Below, piece by piece: positions 26,601 through 35,577 of a DNA stretch of 64,000 bases; positions within the stretch are counted from its first letter, which is position 1, and each line of letters starts with the position of its first letter. A model generated the notes under the pieces. The model saw only the letters and a program-made list of their open reading frames with translations. It did not search any database and was not told the origin of the DNA. This DNA is from Malaya genurostris (lineage: Eukaryota > Arthropoda > Insecta > Diptera > Culicidae), in NCBI RefSeq assembly GCF_030247185.1, contig NC_080572.1:118845928-118909927 (forward strand), in the 5' to 3' direction. A program made the translations under genes and the position numbers.

Positions 26601-28259
26601 AGTACCACTTCACGTTAAGCATTAAGCGGTTTTAATAACATTGACATGAACTGTCCTAGAATACATTACTCTCAGATGAAATTAAAACATTTATACTGTA
26701 GGAATATCTATTTAACACATGGAAAACTTGTTTTACAATTAACTGTTATATTGTTCTGCATACTTTCACTTACATAAAACGACCACTACGTAACTAACAT
26801 ACCATTGAAAATTTTCAATATGAAACGCTTCTGGTGAAATGAAGAGGTTTTTTGTTCTGCGTTTTGCTGTCTTCGTTATCCGCCAAGTGACAACATTTGA
26901 ATACAACAATTTCGGTTACCTGAATGGTTATGACAAAATCAACAATGTTAGTTAAATCAACAACATTTTAGTTCAAAAATGATCTTGAATCGAATCGGTT
27001 TCTCTATTCGTAAAAAACGTTAATTTCGGAATTGATCGTGTCCTACTATATACGAATTCAAAAAATCGTGTAAGTTAGCTTGGCAAGATGATTCCATTAG
27101 AACATGTGGTGATTAACCTATACATTAGCTACTACATTTTCTGGACCTTCTATAACGCCACACCATAAGCATGTTTTCATTCGTCCATAGAGCTTTTACC
27201 TGGTGGTCATCCGTCTATTGAGCCAGGAAAATTTCTAACTCCTATATGCCTGATTGGAAATCAAACTCATCGCAGGCATCGTGCCCGGTAATCATTCTAC
27301 TAATTACGCATCGTCCACTCCCTGAGTATAAAGTATTATTAACCCATTCTCAATATTTAAACTTGATACAGTTTACTTGTATGGCAAGTTTGCATTTTTC
27401 TCTGAGTGACACGAGTGAAGCATTACTTGGAACAAATGTGACAAGCTCTTATTATCGCCTCTTTTAAGATGAATTGCATATGACGACCACTATCTAGAGG
27501 CCCGTCAAACCAATGCAATAATTATAATTTATACTGTTCTACGCTTGACGTTGATTTTCGTATGATTCATAAAGCGATAATGTTCTAACGAAAAACTCAA
27601 TTGTCATTTTGTGATAAGCCAACAACAAAACAATATGCCTTCTATATTATTACATTCAAAACAATTGGGTCGACTCATATTCCAATCGGTTTTTGGGAAT
27701 GTTCTTGTGTTTTGTAAATAGAAAATAAACTGAAAATAAATAGACACATAATTACATAAATTATTACCTTGCGCTCTGGATCTTTTTTATCCAGAATGAG
27801 GATCATTTTGGTATCTGCCTCGTAGAACGTCACATCAGATGGTGTGAAGTTCAACATTCGTACCGTAACCGATTTCCCATAGTCCTCTGAAGTGAATATT
27901 GCCTTGTTCCTTGGATCGGTAAAAACTATCTGTAAAGCACCAAACAAACACATTAAAAATCGATTGTAATCGTCCCACCTAGTGACAGCGCAATTTACCG
28001 TATTGAACTTGGGATGAGTGAAAAATTGTTCCACTGTTGAGTTGACAATCGATCCGTTAATGTTCAGTGCAAACATTTCCGTCTGATCATCGAACGTGTC
28101 ACCGTAGTCCTTCGACACAAATATTCTGGATGGCTGTGGAGGCGGTGCTTTTGCATCGTTATCGGCCGGTGGCTCGCGCGCCAGGCAAATCATCACACTT
28201 GTGCCCTCGCCGAGCCAATGCACAATCAGCTGAGCATGTGAGTCTTTTAGTTCATTCAC
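8320..28259 (-). CDS. SORL1: SorLA/SORL1-type VPS10 sorting receptor, 13 exons, 5' end missing
   Basis: Exons (high to low): 28259-27999, 27929-27768, 16838-16715, 16651-16261, 16197-15931, 15867-13000, 10919-10763, 10703-10424, 10355-9648, 9583-9315, 9206-8938, 8864-8696, 8634-8320. All joins use GT-AG and keep phase; the sum is 6240 nt (2079 residues plus stop). Domain order: VPS10 propeller (about 1-535), 10CC (about 538-675), YWTD propeller (about 676-940), EGF-like, nine LDLR-A repeats (about 1000-1410), six FN3 (about 1411-1995), membrane helix (about 2003-2025), tail. This order is diagnostic of SorLA, a type I receptor that moves cargo between Golgi, endosome and cell surface. Vertebrate SorLA has 11 LDLR-A repeats, so two fewer are seen here. 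Signal peptide and propeptide are not in these exons. No frameshift or stop is present, so the gene appears functional. Confidence 0.95.
8696..8864 (-). CDS. SORL1: SorLA exon l: FN3 domain 6
   Basis: It starts after TTTTTAG and gives FIYQAVVYEGRG, continuing the sixth FN3 through LFTIGVRLKTAD, before GTAAGA. Confidence 0.9.
8938..9206 (-). CDS. SORL1: SorLA exon k: FN3 domains 5 and 6
   Basis: It starts after GTTTTCAG with ISVRELTKNKTSLV. It completes domain 5 (GAAYEIAVSTD) and starts domain 6 (PAPVRLQVWPEANGTYVVYW). The donor is GTTAGT. Confidence 0.92.
9315..9583 (-). CDS. SORL1: SorLA exon j: FN3 domains 4 and 5
   Basis: The acceptor TTTTTCTAG gives ASKINTTATSYKLMKLRPCESYLVSV and a 64-bp intron. 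A second in-frame acceptor 15 bp upstream (exon start 9598) would add DHIFL but leave a 49-bp intron, shorter than the others here. It ends PNYI before GTAAGT. Confidence 0.88.
9648..10355 (-). CDS. SORL1: SorLA exon i: FN3 domains 2, 3 and start of 4
   Basis: The exon has 708 bp with FN3 hallmarks: PSVPLNVSVVQ, VSWQVPKEVNGQLQGY, VTLEWKPVSNADGY, PGTQYVIKVAAYV, and DYSLIEWDAPEGSFG of domain 4. The donor is GTAAGT. Confidence 0.95.
10424..10703 (-). CDS. SORL1: SorLA exon h: FN3 domain 1
   Basis: It starts after CTCAACAG with VTQIGVDERS and encodes one fibronectin III domain (FLIFWWIPLP, LKPYTLYNVTTYVRV). The donor is GTATGT and the flanking introns are 59 and 68 bp. Confidence 0.93.
10763..10919 (-). 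CDS. SORL1: SorLA exon g: ninth LDLR-A repeat
   Basis: It lies after a 2.1-kb intron and begins after TTTTTTAG. It encodes one LDLR-A repeat (CDGKSDCYDGTDEEHC) and ends in phase 0 with HYQ before GTTCGT. Confidence 0.93.
11212..11285 (+). repeat. tRNA-like sequence or SINE head
   Basis: It has an A-box-like stretch (GTGTTGGTAGAACATC) and a B-box (GATTCGAGTCC) with partial T-arm pairing, followed by TCTGGGCGC. The acceptor stem is not convincing, so a tRNA-derived SINE or tRNA pseudogene is more likely than a working tRNA. Confidence 0.4.
12618..12793 (+). mobile_element. tRNA-derived SINE, family 2, 5'-truncated
   Basis: It is flanked by a perfect 12-bp target duplication TAGTAAAGGAAC (12606-12617 and 12794-12805). 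The B-box-like TTCGAGCCCCGACC is present. The body matches, in reverse complement, the copy at 25130-25348, and part of it recurs at 37070-37207. Confidence 0.8.
13000..15867 (-). CDS. SORL1: SorLA exon f: VPS10 end, 10CC, YWTD propeller, EGF, LDLR-A 1-8
   Basis: A single 2868-bp exon. It holds the last VPS10 blades (GDHGG, Asp-box YSTDEGEKW), the cysteine-rich 10CC module, and a six-bladed YWTD-type propeller with FWADIMTDVI, FWTDWNALRP, YWVDASKDYI and YWDDWKMNSV. An EGF-like module (CSHICVGAPKGYSCLCPDG) follows, then eight LDLR class A repeats with the calcium-binding CDGxxDCxDGSDExxC pattern. Vertebrate SORL1 splits this region over many exons, so the fused exon suggests intron loss in this lineage. 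The donor is GTAAGT. Confidence 0.97.
15931..16197 (-). CDS. SORL1: SorLA exon e: VPS10 propeller
   Basis: The acceptor TTGTTCAG gives VHSSDGAFTDLHKVEG, the best conserved stretch of SorLA VPS10 domains, then the Asp-box TFDHGASW. It ends SSLYPVT before GTAAGA. The intron to the previous exon is 63 bp. Confidence 0.95.
16261..16651 (-). CDS. SORL1: SorLA exon d: VPS10 propeller
   Basis: It starts after TTTTCAG with SSVIFYNASN and runs to NWRSSWL. It covers several propeller blades (for example SHLYVSESNADM). The intron to the previous exon is 63 bp, and the donor is GTAAGT. Confidence 0.94.
16715..16838 (-). CDS. SORL1: SorLA exon c: VPS10 propeller
   Basis: It starts after CTTTTAG and encodes 41 codons plus one base, with the Asp-box-like TTDFGASF and IHLYVERKEPT. 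The donor is GTAAGT. Confidence 0.93.
17670..18840 (-). mobile_element. Tc1/mariner-type element with 27-bp or longer TIRs
   Basis: TA flanks at 17668-17669 and 18841-18842. The inverted ends read ACGGGTGGCAACTAAAATTT inward and are identical for at least 27 bp. The minus strand, from about 18693, reads as a broken transposase beginning MPSKQEVFHERILQFYE. It has a Tc1-like HTH, GSGRPTK, and a late block near MDNTYFG. Many stops and deletions are present, so the element is dead. Confidence 0.85.
18856..20125 (+). mobile_element. mariner (DD34D) element
   Basis: The inverted ends share GGCTGAAAAGTTCGTATC at both sides next to TA. It starts only 15 bp after the preceding Tc1-like element. Confidence 0.9.
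19012..20058 (+). pseudogene. mariner transposase, broken
   Basis: Blocks in order: KKNAADTKKWLDECYPD (HTH), IRKWFAKFRTG, KKRVGHIIHEYLDMRKLC, the first Asp in MDETWLHHFTPES, the second in FHQDNAPCHKSMKTM, then HTPYSPDLAPSDFFLF with the third Asp 35 residues on. This is the DD34D signature of mariner. A frameshift near 19203, another near 19515 and an in-frame stop at about 19735 disable it. Confidence 0.9.
20481..20612 (+). mobile_element. tRNA-derived SINE, family 1, near full length
   Basis: It starts GGGAACGGGTATAGTGTGAT (A-box region) and has the B-box GGGTTCGATTTCC, then the shared body and an A-rich tail. A probable 11-bp duplication AAAAACAAAAT lies at 20470-20480 and 20613-20623, but the A-rich tail makes this less certain. 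Confidence 0.75.
21316..21495 (+). repeat. 5' LTR
   Basis: About 180 bp, TG...CA, nearly identical to the two parts of the 3' LTR at 24995-25129 and 25367-25419. Confidence 0.85.
21850..23232 (+). mobile_element. TA-flanked TIR element nested in the LTR element
   Basis: TA at 21848-21849 and 23233-23234. The ends CACTGAGAAAAGAACCATAG and, inverted, CACTCAGAAAAATATTATGG match at about 18 of 24 positions. No transposase is seen. A possible small spliced gene lies at 22420-22788. Confidence 0.7.
22420..22788 (+). CDS. Possible two-exon small secreted or membrane peptide
   Basis: Exon 1 (22420-22471) reads MKKIFYMMTLCNLVGLA, a plausible signal peptide, and ends at a strong donor (CAG|GTGAGT), phase 1. 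Two acceptors keep the same final frame. CGCTGTAG just above 22608 gives a 77-residue protein with a hydrophobic stretch (YYWTWLLISFMLLIPA). CTGCTTCAG above 22698 gives 48 residues. Both end CPRCYSTFH plus stop, followed by AATAAAATAAAA near 22820. I do not recognise the product. It lies inside a TIR element inside an LTR element, so it could be captured, or chance. Confidence 0.3.
23612..24319 (+). CDS. Gag-like protein of the LTR element
   Basis: The frame is 235 codons; the real start may be the second Met (MAQFNGHLASS, 23666). It contains SFSDWADRLDFTFVANE, KLKQRFGKTEPDLVQRYRF and RILAELRDEALKQRLL. These are the usual order of conserved blocks in Ty3/gypsy gag capsid regions. The zinc-knuckle part is absent: the frame ends in a short repeated Gln/Asn/Lys-rich tail (AQNQNIQQGTKSKHSNINKI), where the internal deletion probably begins. 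Confidence 0.75.
   Translation: MYIGFFSLIILVDSLLFNMAQFNGHLASSIEPYRKGTSFSDWADRLDFTFVANEVTEIQRKSHFMNLCGPYVYSQLKLVFQNRTLTTVGYTEMINKLKQRFGKTEPDLVQRYRFSHRVQQPDESAENFVLAVKLQAEVCGFGAFKDIAIQDRILAELRDEALKQRLLNEENLTLESMDKFITTWSIAKSNAITLNNEQPISSGLRMEHLVNIYNKAQNQNIQQGTKSKHSNINKI
24430..24868 (+). pseudogene. Integrase C-terminal remnant of the LTR element
   Basis: DLTEGDLIWYKNHNPNLPNRW is the SH3-like C-terminal domain pattern of Ty3/gypsy integrases. The frame shifts near 24650 and ends LRRSKRIRRRKIDPEYSY plus stop. It directly follows gag, so all central pol domains have been lost. Confidence 0.7.
24995..25419 (+). repeat. 3' LTR, split by a SINE
   Basis: LTR sequence 24995-25129 continues at 25367-25419 after the SINE and its target duplication. 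The match to the 5' LTR is close, with a few substitutions and a small indel near its start. Confidence 0.85.
25130..25348 (-). mobile_element. tRNA-derived SINE, family 2, in the 3' LTR
   Basis: It is flanked by an exact 18-bp duplication GTGAACCGTGAATTGGAA (25112-25129, 25349-25366). Reading the minus strand gives a tRNA-like head GGTTGGCGGATTAATGCATA, then GGTCTTACAAGCCAGC, a B-box-like TCTAGCCCCGACC, and a body shared with 12618-12793. Confidence 0.88.
25735..25895 (+). repeat. Diverged foldback element related to 5328-5562
   Basis: The ends CGATTCATCAGTGCATTAGC and GCTCTGATGAGTCAG repeat the arm motif of the element near 5340. The interior differs. Confidence 0.4.
27768..27929 (-). CDS. 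SORL1: SorLA exon b: VPS10 propeller
   Basis: It follows a 69-bp intron and starts after TTTACAG. It encodes 54 residues with an Asp-box (TSEDYGKSV) and ends in DPERK before GTAATA. It joins in phase 0 to LYYTTDFGASF in the next exon, across a 10.9-kb intron. Confidence 0.93.
27999..28259 (-). CDS. SORL1: SorLA exon a: start of mature VPS10 domain
   Basis: The acceptor is a pyrimidine tract ending in CAG just above 28259, phase 0. It encodes 87 residues beginning VNELKDSHAQLIVHW, the start of the mature VPS10 propeller in this family, and includes one Asp-box (VSKDYGDTF). The donor reads ACG|GTAAAT. At least one upstream exon with signal peptide and propeptide is required. Confidence 0.93.
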
Positions 28260-31200
28260 CTGGAAGAGAACAATTTAGCAGTGAAATATTAATATATATG
28301 TGACACATTACTGAATTCTAGGTACGAAATGGCAGACACAATCTTGTTCTGCAAGCATAAATTGTATAAAGTATAAAAAGGTAATTTCGCCGATACGACC
28401 GCATAAAACTCAATAAAAGTATAATGCTCAATGAAAACACATGTTTTATATTGTCAGACTCGTTTCACGGTCAGCGATAAACAGAAAGAGGACGAAATAA
28501 ACGAGAAATAAACGCAAACCAAGCTGCTAAAAATAACTCGGCGATCGGAGGGAACTGAATGAATGAATGGACACAAAAATTCGTTTGCATATGCTAGCGG
28601 AACGGGTTTTGCCATTCGGTTGTGCCAATCCGTAAAACCATCAGGTGCCAGAATAGGTAACGGTGAAGAGTATCTCAATGTAAACAAATGTTGAACGGGA
28701 ATGACTTGTGGCGTGTTGTTATTGATTTCGCTGTGCAGCCAAGAGAATATGTACTGAAAAAGTACCGAACTAAAGGAAAGCAGGTCATGTGCAGATTCGT
28801 ATAATGCCACTTCTCCTTGTTCTACACAGAAACAGTGTCAGTTGTTGTTTTCTCTCATGTACTACAATTTTAACGACGAAAATAATTAAACTTTTCTAAA
28901 TCAGAATCACTCGCAGATCTGAAGATCGATACTAATAACAAATACTAAATATGATTACGGCAGATGAGAAGTCATACAATCGAATAAAATCTCTTTTAAG
29001 TTTATAAAAAGATTGCTTTTAAGTTATTTCATACACAGATAGGCTATGCAAACACATCGAAACCTCGAACTTAGATCCAAAACTGTAAGGCCCGGTATCC
29101 TTTTACCATTAAAACAGTTTTATGAAACTGGAAAATAAATACAGCTATCGAGTTTCGCCCGGATTCAAGCCGTAGTTGCCTAACATTGAGTGTGTTCACG
29201 CACGTAATCGCCTTAATAAGCGTTCAATTATTATTATTATTGTTATTATTTCAAGACAATATTTTTATATTATTTTAAGAATAGTATCATGACAATATCG
29301 TTCAACCTTGGTTCTAAATTCAATCATGAAAAATAAGTGACTAACAATATAGCTCGACTGATATTAGAGCTAACTTCCATCAAACGATTGAATTTTTATA
29401 TCCCATTGTGGTCAAAGATTAGAGTTTCCTGATTTCATTTATTCCATACCAGACAAACTAGGCTACATTACCCACATGAACACTGGCTAGATTCTTTGTA
29501 AGAAATTTACTTGGCCCGATCACCAATGAAGTTTTGGTTCAGGTGCCTCTATGCATTTGAATATCCGTCAGTGTTGCCGTTCATGTCTTTGTGTGGTTGA
29601 TTGCTCCCACTAAACTTCACAGGCGAATAAAACCCACAACAGTCGGATATGAATGGATAATCGTTTGATCACGAATTCATCCGAGTTAGTGCCGCCTTAT
29701 TATTACTACCAAGTAAACGTACGCTAATGACCTGATAACGTTAGACACGATGGTGTGATCGTTCGGGTTCAAATGTTCGAAGAAAGCATACTGGTGTGCT
29801 AACATTTTTATCTGTTGACAATAAATTGATTCATTGTTTCGATACTACGACTGTTTTTCATATAGCCATGCGTTCAAACGATTTCAAATGCTCACTCTCT
29901 CTTGTTGTGTACGAGTATGTGATATGTTGTTGTGTTTGAGTAAGTGATATATACGTTTAATTAAATATTTTGATAGCTCACAATTATTATTATTGTATTG
30001 TTACCGAGGAAGCATTTGTTTTATCGATTATTTAATCATGTTCGTTGTTAGTTGGAGCTGACGTACCTTGATGTGCAATAGTTGCAGGAGATGGTTTCGT
30101 CAGTATTTTTATCGTTGTTAGGTTCTAGTTCATAAGTACTGAGGTTACTAGTGACTAGTGAAGAAGTCACTCGATTGTGCATTGGAACAGATATATTCTT
30201 GTCCAGTCTCCTCGCAATGTTTACCGAACAGGTTTTGACAAGCGATTTCTTTGAATCTTGACGGAAGAGATATACCGAGAAAAAAGGCGGGTGGGTAATG
30301 TTAGAGACATAACTGGATGTCGTGAATATGAATGAAATTGGCACACTTCCGAATATAAGTTGATCGATTGTGTGAATTGTGCAAGCATTCCCCTTCTTCA
30401 CTACTAGAATTAGAAACGATGCACCTACACTAAAGTACGGATAAGTTACATCAAACATTCTGACACAGAATTAAACATTACAAAGTAGTTTTTATAGTTC
30501 TTCATAATAAAATAATGGTGGTTCTGAAAAGAACCTTTTATGAAGACGTTCGTGTTAGAGAGTGACGAGTAGAATTCGAATTCCGATGAATGTCGCTGAC
30601 TTCCGTCATTTGTTTCCAAGCTGACCTGTTGTCCATGGATGAGATACTGATATGGTTGGCGTAGGTATAGCGTTCACAACCGATTATAATCTTCCAATGA
30701 AAAAACATTATTTCGCTGGGTTGATCAATCATACAATAGGCCTATGATATGAAAAGTATAAAATATATCTACGGATTTCTATATCGATGTTCCTAGAAAA
30801 TACGAGATCAATACATGTGCCTCCAAGCGTAGTAGTTTGTGAAGGAGCAGATTTCATATCCAACTTCATATACTTGCTTATGAAATCAATGAATTCAATA
30901 TTATCATGTTTTAAAGCATCTATATTGAAATCCCCCATAACTATCGTCGGCGTATTTTTACTAAAATATTAAAATGGGGCGTACTTGATTTCTTAATCCG
31001 CATAGAAACATGAAATATATTTAGAAAAACACTTTTTAACACGAATCGGATTTTTGTATCAAATTGATACAAATTTCAACTTCAAAATAAAATTTAAAAA
31101 ATATCGAACAGATTTCAACCAAATTCGATACAGATACTTTTTGCACTTGAAAAGTAGTCGTAAGGGTACGTTCCTGTAGATGGGAGAAGTAGCAGGAGGA

Positions 31201-32260
31201 TTTTAGGTGGAACTGATCAAATTTTACGAGAATCGAATGTTTTTGACCAGTACAAATAATACTCTGGTCTAAGAAGAGATTCAAGATGTATTTCCAGGGG
31301 AAAGATGTAGAAACTGTATCTCTCAAGGGAAGAGAGAGGTCTAGGGTCTAATTGATCTGTTTTTTTCTGTGAAATGAGCACCTTACGAATACAGATGATT
31401 TTTGCAAATCAGGTTGTTGGGTGTTCTTGTTACAGGAGTGAGGTGAAATGTGGCTTGATTGTCTAAGATTAAAATCATCGAATTAGGTGTGAAACACTAC
31501 TTCTTGAAAATCACAGATATTTCTTGTTTTTCAAAAATGGTTGTAGTATTCTAGGAAGAGGATGAAGTCTGTTTGTGTAATGACCAATTTGTATTTGAGT
31601 ACATTACACATAAGAAAATTTGTTCTTGATACTGACAAAATCCATTACCATATAAGAAAAATCGATGAGTGAGATTTTGATCGTGCGAGTGTGCTACTAT
31701 CGGAATTCTTGCAAAGGAAATCAGTGGCCAGTTGCTATATTTGAAAATATGTTACAAGTTTCTATATTCATTGTATTTGGTAAATTTACTGCCCTCGGTC
31801 TATTATAGAAGCAATTAGAATTTATCCACCTGTTTCTAATCCCACATAAGTAGAAAAGAAAAACAAAAATTGTAACAGTTTTACAAAATGTTTTCCTGTT
31901 GCTTCTGGTGTGAATTCAGTACGTTTCGTAATTGAATGTGCTAGTGACGGCGCAATCTTTTAAAACTTCCATTTCAATGAATCTGAGGCTTTTGTTAGAA
32001 AATGGAGGAAGATCAATTAATGCCTAATGATAATCTGTGGAACTGAAAAGTGCCAATCAGAACGAACTCTGATTGACTGGTGCTGACATTGATCAAATCA
32101 AACAGATTTTTCAATAGTGTGTTATTGAAACACGTGAAAAGTGTATCGAATATAAGCTATCCACAAATTTTTCTTTTAAATTATGATAAAAAACGATATT
32201 TTATTCAAACTAAAAATTGATCCTTTATTGTACGAGGTTAAACTGAGCATAATGAAAACC
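28260..32260. other. Upstream SorLA intron or flank, no supported gene
   Basis: AT-rich sequence with short frames that lack recognisable domains, except an endonuclease-like fragment at 30730-30960. A (TTA)n-type tract lies near 29228-29252. The missing signal-peptide and propeptide exons were sought here without success. Confidence 0.6.
30730..30960 (-). pseudogene. Endonuclease (EEP-type) fragment
   Basis: The frame reads MGDFNIDALKHDN, then TTTLGGTCIDLVFS and SYHRPI. This matches the order GDFN...D..F...HxPI of exonuclease-endonuclease-phosphatase domains found in retroelements. Only the C-terminal third is left and no reverse transcriptase follows. Confidence 0.6.
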
Positions 32261-32274
32261 GGATACAATTTATG

Positions 32275-33287
32275 TTATTCCTTCACGAATTTCCGAACTT
32301 TTGATCGAACGCTCTTCATCAAGTTCCGGACAGGTGTTGCATCGCATTTTTTGGACGCTTGAGCCCAAATTTTTTTGAACTCCTGCATGTTCCCAGCTGC
32401 CTAACCAGTCTTCTTGAAGACCCTCTTCACGATTGCCCAGTAACGTTCGATGGGTCGAAGCTGAGGCCAATTTGGTGGATTGTTATTTTTCTCAATGAAA
32501 TTTATACCCTTTTCCGCAAGCCTATTGAGAGTGGTTTCAGCATAGTGAGCCGACACCAAATCCGGCCAAAACAGTGGACGTGTACTATGCTTCTTATATA
32601 AAAGCAGCAATCTCTTCTGGAGACACTCAGATCGACAGATTTCTGCATTTATAGTTCCGGTAGTGTAAAAAATGGTTGACTCCAAACCACAAGAACATAT
32701 TGCTCGCCATATCAGTACCTTTCGACCGAGTTTCTCCACTTGAATTGACCTGTCCGCATCGCTCATATCCTCCCCAACGACGACAGTAAAGTATTGTGGA
32801 CCTGGAAGGGTTTTTGAGTCATCTTTTACATAAGTCTCATCGTTCATCAAAACGCATGCATCCGGACACTGCAAAAGATGCGAATACAATTCCCGGGCCC
32901 TTGTTACTGTTCGCTTCTTCTGTTCTACCTTTTTTTTTCGAGATTTTCTGCTTCTTGTAGGTCTTCAGCTGAATTCGCCTCTTGACACGCTGGATCATTC
33001 CGACACTCGTTCCTGCTTTTTTTGGCCAAATCACGTATTGACATTGATTTGTTCTTCATGATTAGAGATACCACTTTCTGGTACAGTTTCGGGTTGGAAG
33101 AACCGGATTTTCTGCCTCTTCCTGGCAGCTCATCCAAAGAATAGTGTTCCCCAAACTTATTAATGATGGTTTTAACACTGACATGATGAATTCCAAACCG
33201 CTTCGCCAATTTTCGCCTAGTAATACCCTTCTCACTGCGCCATGTGTCCGAAACCTTAATTTTCACTGCCTTCTCAATACGCGACAT
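32275..33287 (-). pseudogene. Second-type DD37E mariner transposase, broken
   Basis: It starts MSRIEKAVKIKVSDTWR at 33287 (HTH) and ends KVRKFVKE at 32275. Catalytic blocks: LMNDETYV, FWPDLVSAHYAET, and NWPQLRPIERYW, with 37 residues between the second Asp and the Glu. It differs clearly from the DD37E copies at 3016 and 38886. Two frameshifts (near 33020 and 32935) and a TAG near 32400 disable it. Terminal repeats were not found. Confidence 0.85.
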
Positions 33288-33399
33288 TTTGAAAACGCAG
33301 AATTTCAACCGCACAAACAAGTAAACAAACGAAAGCTGACATAATAGTTTTCCTCTTTGATACTCGTTGATACTAAACATTTCAGAAAAAATCAATTAT

Positions 33400-35577
33400 T
33401 TGAGATTTTGTCATTCAACTAAAAATTTTATTATAACATTATAATCATATTTCTAATGGCCTGTAACAAAAATTATATTGATACCTTAGATACAACAAGA
33501 GATATTCACGATTAAAAACTTATCACTCTCTCAAAGGGTAAATTTTGAAAAGGCTCCTCAAAGTCACGTAAGTCGTATTCACGACAAAATCTGCCATACT
33601 TCCGTTTCGACAGAAAGAATCTATTCCTACTGCTTAATGGTGTCTCAAATATACAAATCTTTAGCGCCTGACTCCCACCACCCATCGGTTTATCTGGTTC
33701 ATCCTAAGTCTCATCATCCGAGTTCCAATCGAGAATTATGTGGGCAAAGGAACTTAGATTGACAATTAATCGTCGACTGAGCTTTAATTATTAAAATAGC
33801 TGAATGTTTTGTCCCTCACACACATATTTTCCTATATCTACAAACTGAGCCGAATGAGTGTGCATAACTTTTTTTTTCTAGAAGAAGGTAAATATTGTTT
33901 CTCGTGAACTAATAGTATGTGAACGATTCAATACTTCACATTTAAAATTGTTTGAAATTAAATTACTCTAAGGTTACAATGGTTTGATTGATGCTAAACA
34001 TTTATACACTGACCTATAATGTTTGCATTGCATTGACATCGGTTCCGACACGATACAGTTTTCAACCAAAATATAGAGCAGAACCGCTAACAAAGGCCAT
34101 GTGCGTTTTGTGTATTCTGCATAAATAACAGAGAATGCCGTCCAATGAATCATGTACTACTTTCTTGGTTTCGGTGAGTTAATTTGATATATGTGTTACT
34201 AAGGTACCGCGTACTTGAATTTGATGCAAATGGCAAGGCGGCAACTACCATGTCGGTATCAAGTGCCCCCGACGGCTAAACTGTCATTCGTATCCAATAA
34301 CACATTCGTCATACGAATTACCCACAATTGCAGTTAGCTTTTGAAATGAGTTAGCTTTTTTTTAGATGTGAAGGAAGATTTAACAGAAATTACTGCTAAA
34401 CTAAGCCATTGTGCAAAGTGCAAAATGTAAACTTCTTGTGGATGGTTCAAGCGAGTTTCGAAATTTGTCCAGTTTTTGTTTTCTCATATTATTGCTATGA
34501 GCAACAAATATCAATACGCTAACCTCTTCTAGAAACCTTGGAAATCACTGACAATCTTCTCAAATGTCATTGTCCAGTGCAGCGGTCCTAAAATTTGTAT
34601 TGTGTACTCTGTATCGCGATACACAAAAGATTTATGACCGGACAAAGAACTCTTCGAAATCATTTTGAATTTAGCAATGAATAAAATGATAAAATTAACG
34701 TTAATAAATTATTCTACATTCAAACAGCATGTAAAATGATACAAAAAGAAACGATTTTTTAACTGCGGCTCCGCTTCGTATTTGTCCAAATTTAAGTTCT
34801 GTTTTTAAAATATGCCTGCCGAATTTAGAGTCAAATAATGTGTTACATGTGTTTGAGTTTCATTTCAACTCTCAGTTGCAAAATATGTGTAAGAAAATGT
34901 GATACCATCAAAGTTCATCTGGATAATCTACGTTTGATAAGCGACATCACAAAGATGTAATATGATAATATATTCGCTGTCCGCCAAAACTACATCGCGG
35001 TTCCCCAGAGGTCCGCGGTGCAGAGGGTGAGAAACGCTGATCTAATGCACATGAATGAAACGGTGCGAATATATACATGCAAGTATGTCAGGAGTGATTA
35101 CCCGGAACTGAGAAGAAATTTTAGCGAGAAACTATCGCAGAGAACTCTTGTAGTGATAAGTCGCGCATTGTCACCGGTCGCTTCTGGCGTGAAGCTTCTC
35201 CGTGATTTTTTTTAATGTCTTGATACCACTAAACGCATAAAATCTCCTTGGAACCGTGGAAATCGGGCTTCTATACTGATAGTGATACTTGACCGAGCTT
35301 ACTACATGATTTTCGGCTTTTGAGATTGGCGTGCGAATGGCGTGAATTCAAAAACTATCGCAGTTTTTGGGGGTTTTATTGCAGATTTGTGCGGATTTGA
35401 GATACCAACCGAGAAATGTACGACATTTTCAAAAATGTTATGATGAATTTACGAGACGTGTACCAGGAGTAAGAGCATTATATCAACGAAACACCGATTT
35501 GAAATTCAAACCTTAACCAATAGTAGTATCATAACGAACCGTTGAGATCGGCTTCGAGAAAATTGGGCGGTAAAAAC
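33400..35577. other. AT-rich spacer, mostly unassigned
   Basis: No supported gene. CAGCGGTCCTAAAATTTG near 34580 and GGTGAGAAACGCTG near 35028 look like possible hAT-type ends, but no matching target duplication is seen. Confidence 0.5.

Larger units (their letters stand above)
16839..27767 (-). other. SorLA large intron, 10.9 kb
   Basis: The intron is expanded by transposable elements: Tc1-like (17670-18840), mariner (18856-20125), SINE (20481-20612), and an LTR element with nested insertions (21316-25419). The rest (16980-17660, 20630-21310, 25420-27760) is AT-rich with no supported gene. A direct repeat GGAATATCTCCTGTGATA occurs near 17407 and 17447. Confidence 0.85.

Noticed and set aside
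28454..28810. 118-codon minus-strand frame just upstream of the first SorLA exon
   Set aside because: No signal peptide or furin-type site, no conserved motif and no donor in the right phase; not accepted as the missing exon.
34580..35035. Possible hAT-type element with CAGCGG.../...CGCTG ends
   Set aside because: No matching 8-bp duplication and the ends match poorly.
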